In this document: piece by piece, positions 52,693 to 60,618 of the stretch
How positions within the stretch are numbered: position 1 is the stretch's first letter
How the letters are laid out: every line of letters starts with the position of its first letter
From: Pleomorphomonas koreensis DSM 23070
Lineage (GTDB): Bacteria; Pseudomonadota; Alphaproteobacteria; Rhizobiales; Pleomorphomonadaceae
NCBI RefSeq assembly: GCF_000425185.1
Contig: NZ_AULH01000019.1
Coordinates: 1-64,000 of the forward strand
Reading direction: 5' to 3'
Length of the DNA stretch: 64,000 nucleotides
The notes under the pieces: generated by a model
The model's input: only the letters and a program-made list of their open reading frames with translations
Database searches by the model: none
What the model was told of the DNA's origin: nothing
Position numbers and translations under genes: made by a program

Positions 52693-53976
52693 TCAGCGCG
52701 GGGCTTTCGACGTCACCTTCGGCAGGGTGTAGAGCAGGACGGAGGCGATCACCAAGGCGCCGATCAGGAAGGACAGGCCGACGTCCTTGCTGAAGGTGGT
52801 GGTCAGGTAGCCGACCAGGAACGGGCCGATGAAGCCGCCGAGGTTGCCGAGCGCGTTGATGGTGCCACGGACGCCGCCGACCACGTTGGACGGGAACAAC
52901 AGCGGCGGCAGCGTCCAGAACGGACCGGCATAGGCCTGCAGGAAGAAGCCGCACAGCACGATCATGCCGTAGGACAGCCACATGTTGCCTTCGAGCAGCA
53001 CCGACAGGGTGAGGCAGATGGCGAAGCCGATCATCGGTATGGCGGTGTAGAGGCGGCGGTTCATCGTCTGGTCGCAGCGGTTGGCGATGTAGAACTGGCC
53101 GGCGATGCACAGGATGTAGGGCAGGGCGGTCAGGAAGCCGACGGTGGTCATGCCGGAACCGGTCAGCTGCTTGATGATGACCGGCATCCACAGGGCGAAG
53201 CCGTAGAAGCCGACCTGGAAGAAGAAGTAGATGGCGACCAGCTTCCACAGGTTGGCGTCGCCGACGGCGGTGCGCACCGAGACGTTCTCGACGACGACGG
53301 CCTTGGCCTTGTCCTCGGCGAAGCGGGCGTCGAGCCAGGCGCGTTCGCGCGGGTCGAGCCACTTGGCCTTCTCGGGGCTGTCGGCGACCATCGGGATCCA
53401 GATGAACAGCAGGGCCAGCGACAGCACGCCCTCGACGACGAACATCTCGCGCCAGCCCATCGACTGGATCAGCCAGCCCGACAGCGGGGCGGTGATGATG
53501 GAGGCGACGGCGAGGTTCATCTGGAAGAAGGCGATGGCGCGGGCCTTCTCCTCGTTGGGGAACCAGTGGCCGATCAGGGCCAGGATGGCCGGGTAAACGC
53601 CGCCCTCGGCGACGCCGAGCACGAAGCGGATCAGCAGCATCTCGTTCTGCGTGCGGACGAGGCCGGTGAGGGCGGCGACGCCGCCCCAGACGACGATGGT
53701 GCCGGCGATGAACTTCTTGGCGCTGAGACGCTCGGCGATCTGGCCGCCGGGGATCTGCAGGAAGATGTAGCCGACGAAGAAGATGCCCGCCGCGAGGCCG
53801 GCGAAGGAGGCGGTCATGCCGAGTTCGGCGCTCATGCCGCCGGCCATGGCGATCGCGATGTTGGTGCGATCCATGTAGGCGACGATGTAGACGATGATCA
53901 CCGCCGGAATGATGCGCAGCCAGCGGGCGCGCGGGACGGCCGCAATATCGGTTGCAACGGCTTGCAGGTTTGTCAC
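52693..53976 (-). CDS. MFS transporter, anion:cation symporter (hexuronate/tartrate-like) family
   Basis: A 427-residue inner-membrane carrier with twelve hydrophobic segments. Seen: IIPAVIIVYIVAYMDRTNIAIAMAGGMSAELGMTASFAGLAAGIFFVGYIFLQIPGGQIAERLSAKKFIAGTIVVWG, RFVLGVAEGGVYPAILALIGHWFPNEEKARAIAFF, and the second-half GNLGGFIGPFLVGYL, all typical of the ACS family that imports organic and sugar acids. The start is a GTG at 53976 with GGGAG upstream. It lies between aldolase and dehydratase and most probably brings in the dehydratase substrate. Confidence 0.9.
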   Translation of the reverse strand: MTNLQAVATDIAAVPRARWLRIIPAVIIVYIVAYMDRTNIAIAMAGGMSAELGMTASFAGLAAGIFFVGYIFLQIPGGQIAERLSAKKFIAGTIVVWGGVAALTGLVRTQNEMLLIRFVLGVAEGGVYPAILALIGHWFPNEEKARAIAFFQMNLAVASIITAPLSGWLIQSMGWREMFVVEGVLSLALLFIWIPMVADSPEKAKWLDPRERAWLDARFAEDKAKAVVVENVSVRTAVGDANLWKLVAIYFFFQVGFYGFALWMPVIIKQLTGSGMTTVGFLTALPYILCIAGQFYIANRCDQTMNRRLYTAIPMIGFAICLTLSVLLEGNMWLSYGMIVLCGFFLQAYAGPFWTLPPLLFPSNVVGGVRGTINALGNLGGFIGPFLVGYLTTTFSKDVGLSFLIGALVIASVLLYTLPKVTSKAPR

Positions 53977-54156
53977 TTGGGTCTCACTCCCTTCATTCGC
54001 GCCACCCCGGTGGTCTCCCTCCCTGGGGCCGCCGGCTGGGACCGGCCATCTGGTGCGATATCGGATGGGCATTTGATGTGCCCGATTGCGGCGCCCCGCC
54101 GTCTCATTCCTGGCGGGCATGGAAAAGGCCGTCCGCCCGAAGGGCGGCGGCGGGGT

Positions 54157-55062
54157 TCACAGCACGTCGGCGGCCTTCAGGATGGCGGCGAGCTTCTGGA
54201 TCTTCTCGGCGGACAGCGGCTGGACCGGCGCCATCACCTCGGTGGAGATGTCGAGGCCGGTGAGGCGGATCGCCTGCTTGATGACGCCGAAGAACGGGCT
54301 TTCGAGGTCGTAGACCTGCGACAGGCGCGCCAGGCGCCGCTGCAGCGCGAACATGGTCTCGTAGTCCTTGGCAACGAAGGCCCTGTAGATGCCGCAGGTG
54401 ACCGAGGCCGCGAAGTTGCAGGTGGCGGGAATGCCGCCGTTGGCGCCGAGGATCAGCGCGTCCATCATGTATTCGTCGAAGCCGGCGAAGATCACGAAAT
54501 CCGGCCGGGCGGGGCGGACGACGTTGATCAGCTCGCGCAGGTGGCTGGCGTTGTCGACGGTGTCCTTGATGCCGATGATGTTGGGCACGTCCTTGGCGAG
54601 GCGGGCGACCAGCTCGATGTCGAGATTCTGCTTGGTCAGCGCCGGGAAATTATAGAGCAGCACCGGCGTCTTCACCGCCTCGGCGACCGTGCGGAAGTGG
54701 TTGTAGATGTAATCGCGGGCGAGCAGCGCGTAATAGGGATTGACCAGCAGCAGGCCGTCGACGCCGAGCTTGTCGGCATGGCGGCCGTATTCGATGGCCT
54801 CCGCCGTGCTGGGGCTGGAGATGCCGATCAGCACCGGCACGCGCCCGGCGGTGTGCGCCACGACGAACTCCGCGACTTCGAAGCGCATCTCCTTGGGCAT
54901 GTGGCTGAACTCGCCGCCGCTGCCGAGGAACAGCATGCCGTTGACGCCGTCGGCGATCAGCTTGTCGATCAGCGCCGCCATTCCGGCCTTGTCGAGCCGT
55001 CCCTCCCGGTCGACGATCGTCGGTACCGGCGGGAAGACGCCTCGAAACTTCTCCAAATTCAT
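54157..55062 (-). CDS. DapA family aldolase, likely for a 2-keto-3-deoxy sugar acid
   Basis: A 301-residue TIM-barrel class I aldolase. It has FLGSGGEFSHMPKEMR, the catalytic Tyr137 (PVLLYNFPALT) and the Schiff-base Lys166 (NIIGIKDTVDNASHL). Dihydrodipicolinate synthase is unlikely given the neighbours; the group includes 2-keto-3-deoxygluconate and 2-keto-3-deoxypentonate aldolases (YagE/YjhH type) that release pyruvate. The start at 55062 (MNLEKFRG) has GGAG 6 bases upstream. It is the first gene of the operon and has a palindromic operator in front. Confidence 0.88.
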   Translation of the reverse strand: MNLEKFRGVFPPVPTIVDREGRLDKAGMAALIDKLIADGVNGMLFLGSGGEFSHMPKEMRFEVAEFVVAHTAGRVPVLIGISSPSTAEAIEYGRHADKLGVDGLLLVNPYYALLARDYIYNHFRTVAEAVKTPVLLYNFPALTKQNLDIELVARLAKDVPNIIGIKDTVDNASHLRELINVVRPARPDFVIFAGFDEYMMDALILGANGGIPATCNFAASVTCGIYRAFVAKDYETMFALQRRLARLSQVYDLESPFFGVIKQAIRLTGLDISTEVMAPVQPLSAEKIQKLAAILKAADVL

Positions 55063-55074
55063 CGTCGGCTCCAT

Positions 55075-55104
55075 GTTCTATATACGGAACTTAAGTTCTG
55101 TATG
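55075..55104. promoter_or_regulatory. Overlapping palindromes upstream of the aldolase operon, likely IclR operator
   Basis: GTTC-TATATACG-GAAC (55075-55090) has the same GTTC-N8-GAAC layout as the site before iclR. It overlaps the perfect 12-bp palindrome GAACTTAAGTTC (55087-55098), whose flanks ATAC/GTAT also pair. It lies within 45 bases of the start codon, fitting repression. Confidence 0.6.
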
Positions 55105-55335
55105 AAGATCATACACCGGGGGCCCCAACCATCAACTTGCGGGGCTTGCGGATGGTGATTGGACGTATGTCGCCGTCGCGGCGTGGCACGCGCGGGCGTT
55201 TGCCGGCTCGGGAACGGCCGGGCGGATGGGATGAGCGGAGAGGCGCGATGTCCTCCCCGGCGCTGGGCGTGAGGCGAGGGAAAGGGGCTGGGGGCTATCC
55301 GGGCCGCGGCTCGAAGGATGCGACCCCGCTGCCGC

Positions 55336-56046
55336 TCACAGCAGGCTGGCGCCGACGTTGATGGCCAGCGCCAGGATGGCGGTGTTGAAGAAGAAGGACA
55401 GCACCGAATGGGCGAGCGCCACGCGGCGGATGCGCGGCGAGGCGATGGCGACGTCGGCCGTCTGGGAGGCGACGCCGATGGTGAAGGCGAAATAGGCGAA
55501 GTCCCAGTAGCCCGGCTCCTTGATGTGGTCGGGGAACAGGAGGCCGGGAGAGCTGCCCTCGCGCAGGTAGTAGTCGTGGGCGTAATGCTGGGTCATGATG
55601 GTGTGGACGAACAGCCAGCTTGCCAGGATGGTGGCCGCCGCCTGGGCGACGCGCCAGATCTGCAAGGCGTCCTCCGCCTTGGCCTGGTGCAGTTCGGCGC
55701 CGATGGCGACGAGGCTCGACAGCGTCGCGGCCATGGACAACAGGATGATGGTCCATTCGCCCTCGTCGTGCTGGGCGGCGCGCTCCCGCAGCCGGTGCAC
55801 GTCGGAGCGTGTCATGATCGTCCAGGTCGCGACGAGATAGAGCACGACGCCGACGTCCCAGCCGATCAGCAGGCGGCCGTGCCAGGCCAGGCTGCCGGGC
55901 AGCAGCAGGCCGGTCGCGACGCCCACGGCGATGCCGACCAGCAGCAGCGGCCGTATGCGGAAGGCGTGCAGGCTCTTGAAAAGAAAGGAACGGGACGGCT
56001 TCCGGCTTTTGTCGAGGGGCATCACGTCTGGTCCGGCGGGCTTCAT
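55336..56046 (-). CDS. DUF1345 domain membrane protein
   Basis: A 236-residue inner-membrane protein with about five hydrophobic segments. The family core is visible: LIGWDVGVVLYLVATWTIMTRSDVHRLRERAAQHDEGEWTI, HTIMTQHYAHDYYLREGSSPGLLFPDHIKEPGYWDFAYFAFTIGVASQTADVAIASPRIRRVALAHSVLSFFFNTAILALAINV. The function is unknown. The ATG at 56046 is chosen over a TTG at 56061. It is divergent from pgsA. Confidence 0.85.
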   Translation of the reverse strand: MKPAGPDVMPLDKSRKPSRSFLFKSLHAFRIRPLLLVGIAVGVATGLLLPGSLAWHGRLLIGWDVGVVLYLVATWTIMTRSDVHRLRERAAQHDEGEWTIILLSMAATLSSLVAIGAELHQAKAEDALQIWRVAQAAATILASWLFVHTIMTQHYAHDYYLREGSSPGLLFPDHIKEPGYWDFAYFAFTIGVASQTADVAIASPRIRRVALAHSVLSFFFNTAILALAINVGASLL

Positions 56047-56187
56047 GCGGAGAGAATGCAACAGCTATAGCGCATTTGCGCGACAGCGGCGCGCCTTGCG
56101 GCGGAAGACGGCTTTTCCCGTGGCGCCGGCCCTTGCCCTCGGGGGATTGGCGTGCGATGCATCGGCGGAACCACAGATGTCGATGCC

Positions 56188-56766
56188 ATGAAATTTGTCT
56201 GGTCCCTTCCCAATATTCTGACCTATCTCCGCATCGTCGCCGTGCCGGCGGTGGTCGCCGCCTTCTACATCGAGGGCGACACCGGCCGCTGGCTGGCCTT
56301 CGGGCTGTTCGCGGCGGCGTCGATCACCGACTATTTCGACGGTTATCTGGCGCGCCTGTGGAAGCAGCAGTCGACGCTCGGGCGCATGCTCGACCCGATC
56401 GCCGACAAGCTCCTGGTGTCGGTCTGCCTGCTGGTGCTGACCGCCCACGGCACCATCGGCGGCTTCTCGCTGTGGGCGGCGGTGATCATCCTGATGCGCG
56501 AGATCTTCGTGTCGGGCCTGCGCGAGTTCCTGGCCGACCTCAAGGTGAGCGTGCCGGTCAGCCGCCTCGCCAAGTGGAAGACGACGCTGCAACTGATCGC
56601 CATTGGCATCCTGCTGCTCGGCCCGACCGGCGACAAGCTGGTCGACGGCATCACCGAACTCGGCTTGGCCATGCTGTGGACGGCGGCCATCGTCACGCTC
56701 TACACCGGCTATGATTATTTCCGCAGCGGCGTCGCCCAACTGATGGAGGAGCGCCATGAGCCGTGA
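56188..56766 (+). CDS. pgsA: CDP-diacylglycerol-glycerol-3-phosphate 3-phosphatidyltransferase
   Basis: Makes phosphatidylglycerophosphate, the precursor of PG and cardiolipin, in the inner membrane. The 192-residue protein has SLPNILTYLRIVAVPAV and the CDP-alcohol phosphotransferase motif DYFDGYLAR...STLGRMLDPIADKL (D-G-x2-A-R-x8-G-x3-D-x3-D). Start at 56188 fits the family. It overlaps moaD by 11 bases, so pgsA, moaD and moaE form one operon, a common alphaproteobacterial order. Confidence 0.95.
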   Translation: MKFVWSLPNILTYLRIVAVPAVVAAFYIEGDTGRWLAFGLFAAASITDYFDGYLARLWKQQSTLGRMLDPIADKLLVSVCLLVLTAHGTIGGFSLWAAVIILMREIFVSGLREFLADLKVSVPVSRLAKWKTTLQLIAIGILLLGPTGDKLVDGITELGLAMLWTAAIVTLYTGYDYFRSGVAQLMEERHEP

Positions 56767-57022
56767 GCCGGTGCTGATCCGCTATTTCGCCTGGGTGCGC
56801 GAGCGCGTCGGCCGTGCCGAGGAAAGGCTGACGCTGCCGGAGACGGTGGTGACGGCCGGCGACCTCGTCGGCTGGCTGGCCGGCCGCGGCGACAGCTATG
56901 CCCATGCCTTCGAGACGCCCGGTACCATCCGCGTCGCCGTGGACCAGCTGCATGTCGAGCAGGACGAGCCAATCGGCCAACCCCACGAGATCGCCCTGTT
57001 CCCGCCGATGACCGGCGGCTGA
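56756..57022 (+). CDS. moaD: Molybdopterin synthase sulfur carrier subunit MoaD
   Basis: Small ubiquitin-like protein whose C-terminal glycine carries the thiocarboxylate used to make molybdopterin. The 88-residue chain ends in MTGG, as required, and has the beta-grasp pattern (VLIRYFAWVRERVGRAEERLTLP, ALFPPMTGG). It starts inside the end of pgsA and is followed 4 bases later by moaE, giving a 1:1 translated pair. Confidence 0.94.
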   Translation: MSREPVLIRYFAWVRERVGRAEERLTLPETVVTAGDLVGWLAGRGDSYAHAFETPGTIRVAVDQLHVEQDEPIGQPHEIALFPPMTGG

Positions 57023-57026
57023 CGCC

Positions 57027-57548
57027 ATGACGGCCGACGCGCCTCAAATCATCGTCCGGGTCGGCATCGAGGATTTCGATATCGGCACCGAGATCGACGC
57101 CTTGCAGGCGGGCGATCCGGCTGTCGGCGCGGTGGCGAGCTTCGTCGGCTATTGCCGCGACGAGGGCGGCCGGCTGGCCGCGCTGGAGCTGGAGCATTAT
57201 CCCGGCATGGCCGAGGCGGAAATCGGCCGCGTGGCGGCCGAGGCGGCCGGCCGCTGGCCGCTCCTCGGCATCACCGTGGTCCACCGCGCCGGCCGCATCC
57301 GGCCGGGCGAGCGGATCGTGCTGGTGGCGGTGTCGTCGAGCCACCGCGCCGCCGCCTTCTCGGCCTGCGAATACCTGATGGACTTCCTGAAGACCCGCGC
57401 CCCCTTCTGGAAGAAGGAGCACCCGGCCGCCGGCGCCGGCGGCTGGGTGGAGGCGAAGGCCGACGACGCGGCGCGCGCCGACCGCTGGAAGGATCAGGCA
57501 CCGACCTTGCCGAGCGCCGAGGGATCGCCGAACTTGCCCGACCTGTAG
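57027..57548 (+). CDS. moaE: Molybdopterin synthase catalytic subunit MoaE
   Basis: Converts precursor Z to molybdopterin with MoaD. The 173-residue protein has VGAVASFVGYCRDEGGRLAALELEHYPGMAEAEI, GITVVHRAGRIRPGERIVLVAVSSSHRAAAFSACEYLMDFLKTRAPFWKKE with the active-site lysines (KTRAPFWKKE). Its last 55 bases overlap the end of the convergent pirin gene. Molybdoenzymes are not encoded nearby. Confidence 0.95.
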   Translation: MTADAPQIIVRVGIEDFDIGTEIDALQAGDPAVGAVASFVGYCRDEGGRLAALELEHYPGMAEAEIGRVAAEAAGRWPLLGITVVHRAGRIRPGERIVLVAVSSSHRAAAFSACEYLMDFLKTRAPFWKKEHPAAGAGGWVEAKADDAARADRWKDQAPTLPSAEGSPNLPDL

Positions 57549-58366
57549 TCGGCAATGGCCTGTTGAATTTCCTCGTCCGTGTTCATCACGAAGGGGCCGC
57601 GCGCCACCACCGGCGCGCCGATCGGTTCGGCGTGGCCATAGAGCAGCAGGGCGTCGTCGATGGCGCCGACCACGAAAGTGTCGTCGTCGTTGGAGAGTTC
57701 GACGAGGTGCCACTTGTCGACGGTGACGCCATCGACGTCGATCCGGCCGGCGACGACGTAGAGGAAGACGTTGCGCTCCCGTCCGACCTGCAAGGCCGTC
57801 TTGGCGCCAGCCTTCAGCTCCACCGTCGCCATGAAGACCTCGGTCAGCGGCTTGATCGGGCCGGTCTCGCCGCCGAATTCGCCGGCGATCAGGTTGAGCG
57901 TGCCGTTGCCGGCGGCGATCGACAGGGCGGGAATGTCGGCCTTCTGCAGGCCGGTATAGGCCGGCGCGGTCATCTTCAGCGGCGGCGGCAGGTTCAGCCA
58001 CAGCTGCAGGATCTCCAGCGGTCCGCCGTCGCGCTTGAAGGCGTCCGGCGACAGCTCGGCGTGGACGAGGCCGGAACCGGCGGTCATCCACTGCACGCCG
58101 CCCGCCTCGATGACGCTTTCGTGGCCGCCGCTGTCATGATGGGCAAGACTGCCGGAGAGGATGAAGGTCACCGTCTCGAAGCCGCGATGCGGGTGCGGGC
58201 CGAAGGGCAGGCCGTGGTTGTCGGGCGGATAGACCTGCGGGCCGTGGTGGTTGAGGAACAGGAACGGGTCGACCTGCTCCACATCCGGCCCCGGCAGCGG
58301 CCGGCGGGTGACGAGGTCGGCGATGTCGTCGCGCTGGGCGGGGTGGACGGCGAGGACGGTGCGCAT
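57494..58366 (-). CDS. Pirin family protein (quercetinase-like bicupin)
   Basis: A 290-residue bicupin. The N-terminal cupin has the pirin metal site HHGPQVYPPDNHGLPFGPHPHRGFETVTFILSGSLAHHDSGGHESVIEAGGVQWMTAGSGLVHAE with its His and Glu ligands. The C-terminal half is the pirin_C domain. Some pirins oxidise quercetin, others bind transcription factors or pyruvate dehydrogenase. CGGAGGATCC precedes the ATG at 58366. The gene end overlaps moaE by 55 bases. Confidence 0.93.
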   Translation of the reverse strand: MRTVLAVHPAQRDDIADLVTRRPLPGPDVEQVDPFLFLNHHGPQVYPPDNHGLPFGPHPHRGFETVTFILSGSLAHHDSGGHESVIEAGGVQWMTAGSGLVHAELSPDAFKRDGGPLEILQLWLNLPPPLKMTAPAYTGLQKADIPALSIAAGNGTLNLIAGEFGGETGPIKPLTEVFMATVELKAGAKTALQVGRERNVFLYVVAGRIDVDGVTVDKWHLVELSNDDDTFVVGAIDDALLLYGHAEPIGAPVVARGPFVMNTDEEIQQAIADYRSGKFGDPSALGKVGA

Positions 58367-58444
58367 GACGGGATCCTCCGGATAATTACGCGGTTCCGCC
58401 TAATATAGCCCGCCTCGCCGCCACGACAACCGGCGGAACAGATC

Positions 58445-60049
58445 TCAGCCGACCACCTGCACGTCGTTACCGCCGAGGGCAAGGAGGGCGGTGCTGAAGC
58501 TACCGTGCCGGAGGTCCTCGGTATCGTGGGCATGAGCGGCGCCGACGACGATGCGGCGGGCACCGACGGCGGTCGCCAGCTCCGCCACCTTGCGCGCCGC
58601 CGCGCCGGCGGTGGCGTCGATGATCCGGCCGTCCGCCGCGATGCCGGCCGCCCTGAGCCGCGCCACGGCGGCGGCGACGATGGCCTCGGCGGTGGCGCCG
58701 TCCTCGAGATCGGCCTCCTCTTCGTCGACCACCTCGGCCATGCGGACATGGGCGACCAGCGCGGCGCCGTCCAGGTTGCGCGCGGCGCCGATGGCGCGGT
58801 CGATCACCGCCGCGTCGCTGGCGCTGCCGTCGACGGCGACCAGCAGCGGGAAGACGGGGCTGGTGGCGGCTGCAACCGGCCGTTCGAGATGGCGGCGGCG
58901 CAGGTAGAAGGTGAGCGGCGCGGCGAGGGCGGCCAGCGCCGCCAGGCCGAAGGCGGCCTCGACGCCGAGGAATTCGGCGATCTTCGGCACGGCATAGGGG
59001 GCGATGACGCCGGCGAACCAGCGCAGGAAGTTGTAGCCGGCCGAGGCGACCGGCCGCGGCGCGTCGGAGATCTCCAGCGCCAGCTCGGTGAACAGCGTGT
59101 TGCAGATGCCCATCACGGCGCCCGACAGCATGACGCAGGCGGCGACGACGCCCTTGGGCGCCAGGCCCATGACGACGAGCAGCACGGCCATCAGCGTCAG
59201 GCAGACGGTGACGACCGGGATCAGCCCGAAGCGCGCCTCGACGCGCGGCGCCACGAACACCGAGAAGATGGCGAGCAGCACGCCCCAGCCGAAGAAGATG
59301 CCGCCGACCTGCATCGCCGACATGTCGAGCACGAAGGGGGCGAAGGCCAGCACGGTGAAGAAGGCGAAATAGTAGAAGAAGGCGCCGATCGCCACGGTGA
59401 AGAGGCCGGGGTGGCCGAGCGCGCGGATGGGGGCGGAAAGGCCGGTCTTGACGGCCGGACGTGGCAGGGCCGGCAGGAACAGGGCGATGGCGAGCAGGCC
59501 GACGCCCATCAGCGTCGCCGTGCCGAAGAACGGCCAGCGCCAGGAGAACGAGCCGAGCAGGGCGCCGAGCAGCGGGCCGCCGGAGAGCCCCAAGCCCATC
59601 GCCGCCTCATAGAGCAGCACGGCGCGGCCGGTGCCGCCGCGCGTCACCGCCACCAGCACCGACAGGGCGGTGACGACGAAGAAAGCGTTGCCGAGACCCC
59701 AGCCGCCGCGGAACAGCACCAGTTCGGTGACGGAAGTGGAGCGGCCAGCCAGGGCGGCGAAGACGACGATCAGCGCGGCGCCGACCATCATGGTGGCACG
59801 GCTGCCGAGGCGGCTCGACACATAGCCGGTGACCAGCATCATCACCGAGGTGACGAAGAAATAGCTGGTGAACAGCAGCGACACCTCGGCCGGGCCGGCG
59901 TCGAGCCCCTTGGCGATCGACGTCAGGATGGGATCGACGAGGCCGATCGACATGAAGCCGACGGTGCAGGCGAAAATGGTCGCCCATACGGCCTTCGGCT
60001 GATCGAAGAAGCCTGGGGCCGGCGCGGAGGGCGCGTTAGTGTGGGACAT
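58445..60049 (-). CDS. MFS transporter fused to a C-terminal universal stress protein domain
   Basis: A 534-residue protein. Residues about 15-390 form a 12-helix MFS carrier (WATIFACTVGFMSIGLVDPILTSIAKGLDAGPAEVSLLFTSYFFVTSVMMLVTGYVSSRLGSRATMM, GGWGLGNAFFVVTALSVLVAVTRGGTGRAVLLYEAAMGLGLSGGPLLGALLG), of the drug-efflux type. From about 395 a Usp fold follows: PLLVAVDGSASDAAVIDRAIG, ELATAVGARRIVVGAAHAHDT and HGSFSTALLAL, with the GS of the nucleotide loop. The Usp part would be cytoplasmic and may sense ATP or stress. AGGAGC precedes the ATG. It is divergent from marR, with shared operators. Confidence 0.9.
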   Translation of the reverse strand: MSHTNAPSAPAPGFFDQPKAVWATIFACTVGFMSIGLVDPILTSIAKGLDAGPAEVSLLFTSYFFVTSVMMLVTGYVSSRLGSRATMMVGAALIVVFAALAGRSTSVTELVLFRGGWGLGNAFFVVTALSVLVAVTRGGTGRAVLLYEAAMGLGLSGGPLLGALLGSFSWRWPFFGTATLMGVGLLAIALFLPALPRPAVKTGLSAPIRALGHPGLFTVAIGAFFYYFAFFTVLAFAPFVLDMSAMQVGGIFFGWGVLLAIFSVFVAPRVEARFGLIPVVTVCLTLMAVLLVVMGLAPKGVVAACVMLSGAVMGICNTLFTELALEISDAPRPVASAGYNFLRWFAGVIAPYAVPKIAEFLGVEAAFGLAALAALAAPLTFYLRRRHLERPVAAATSPVFPLLVAVDGSASDAAVIDRAIGAARNLDGAALVAHVRMAEVVDEEEADLEDGATAEAIVAAAVARLRAAGIAADGRIIDATAGAAARKVAELATAVGARRIVVGAAHAHDTEDLRHGSFSTALLALGGNDVQVVG

Positions 60050-60096
60050 GCAATGCTCCTGCGGCCGTCGTCCAAATCCGGATGTGCGGCCATCTG

Positions 60097-60130
60097 GTGT
60101 ATGGTACACAAATATCGGTGTACGATACAC
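60097..60130. promoter_or_regulatory. Twin MarR-type operators between the MFS-Usp gene and marR
   Basis: GTGTATGGTACAC (60097-60109) and GTGTACGATACAC (60118-60130), each GTGTA-N3-TACAC, with centres 21 bp apart (two helical turns). They lie 48 bases from the MFS-Usp start and 20 bases from the marR start, so one repressor could shut both promoters. Confidence 0.8.
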
Positions 60131-60150
60131 CTATATAGAGGGAAAATGTC

Positions 60151-60606
60151 ATGGCTGATCTGCCGGAGGATGCGATCTCGCGCCTCGAACCCGAGCTGGC
60201 GTTCCTGGTCCGGCGGCTGGAGATGAACTATCGCAAGCGCGGCTATCCCATGGAGCGCGCCCACTATCTGCTGCTCGGCCAGCTCGAAGCGGGGGAAATG
60301 AGCACCGGCGAGATCGCCGACCAGTTGGGTCTCGACCATTCGACGGTGGTGCGGCAGGTGGCGGCCGTCGAGGACCTCGGCTTTGCCGGGCGCCGGCCCA
60401 ATCCGCGGGATCGGCGGTCGGTGCTGGTGGGGTTGACGGCGGCCGGCGCGGCATCGGTGGCCGCCATGCGGGAAGCGCGGCAGACGCGGCTCGGCCGCAT
60501 CCTCGCCGACTGGAGCGAGGACGAGCGCGAGGGGCTGGCCACGCTGCTCGGGCGGTTCAACATGGCGCTGCTGGAGGCCGACCGGGCCGAGAATATCGTC
60601 GGCTGA
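60151..60606 (+). CDS. MarR family transcriptional regulator
   Basis: A 151-residue winged-helix regulator: HYLLLGQLEAGEMSTGEIADQLGLDHSTVVRQVAAVEDLGFAGRRPNPRDRRSVLVGLTAAGAASVAAM covers recognition helix and wing (DRRS). GAGGG precedes the ATG at a slightly long spacing. It faces away from the MFS-Usp gene across twin palindromes, the normal arrangement of a MarR repressor with its efflux pump. The inducer is likely a small toxic or aromatic compound; this is inferred from the family. Confidence 0.92.
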   Translation: MADLPEDAISRLEPELAFLVRRLEMNYRKRGYPMERAHYLLLGQLEAGEMSTGEIADQLGLDHSTVVRQVAAVEDLGFAGRRPNPRDRRSVLVGLTAAGAASVAAMREARQTRLGRILADWSEDEREGLATLLGRFNMALLEADRAENIVG

Positions 60607-60618
60607 GGCCGGAGCCGG

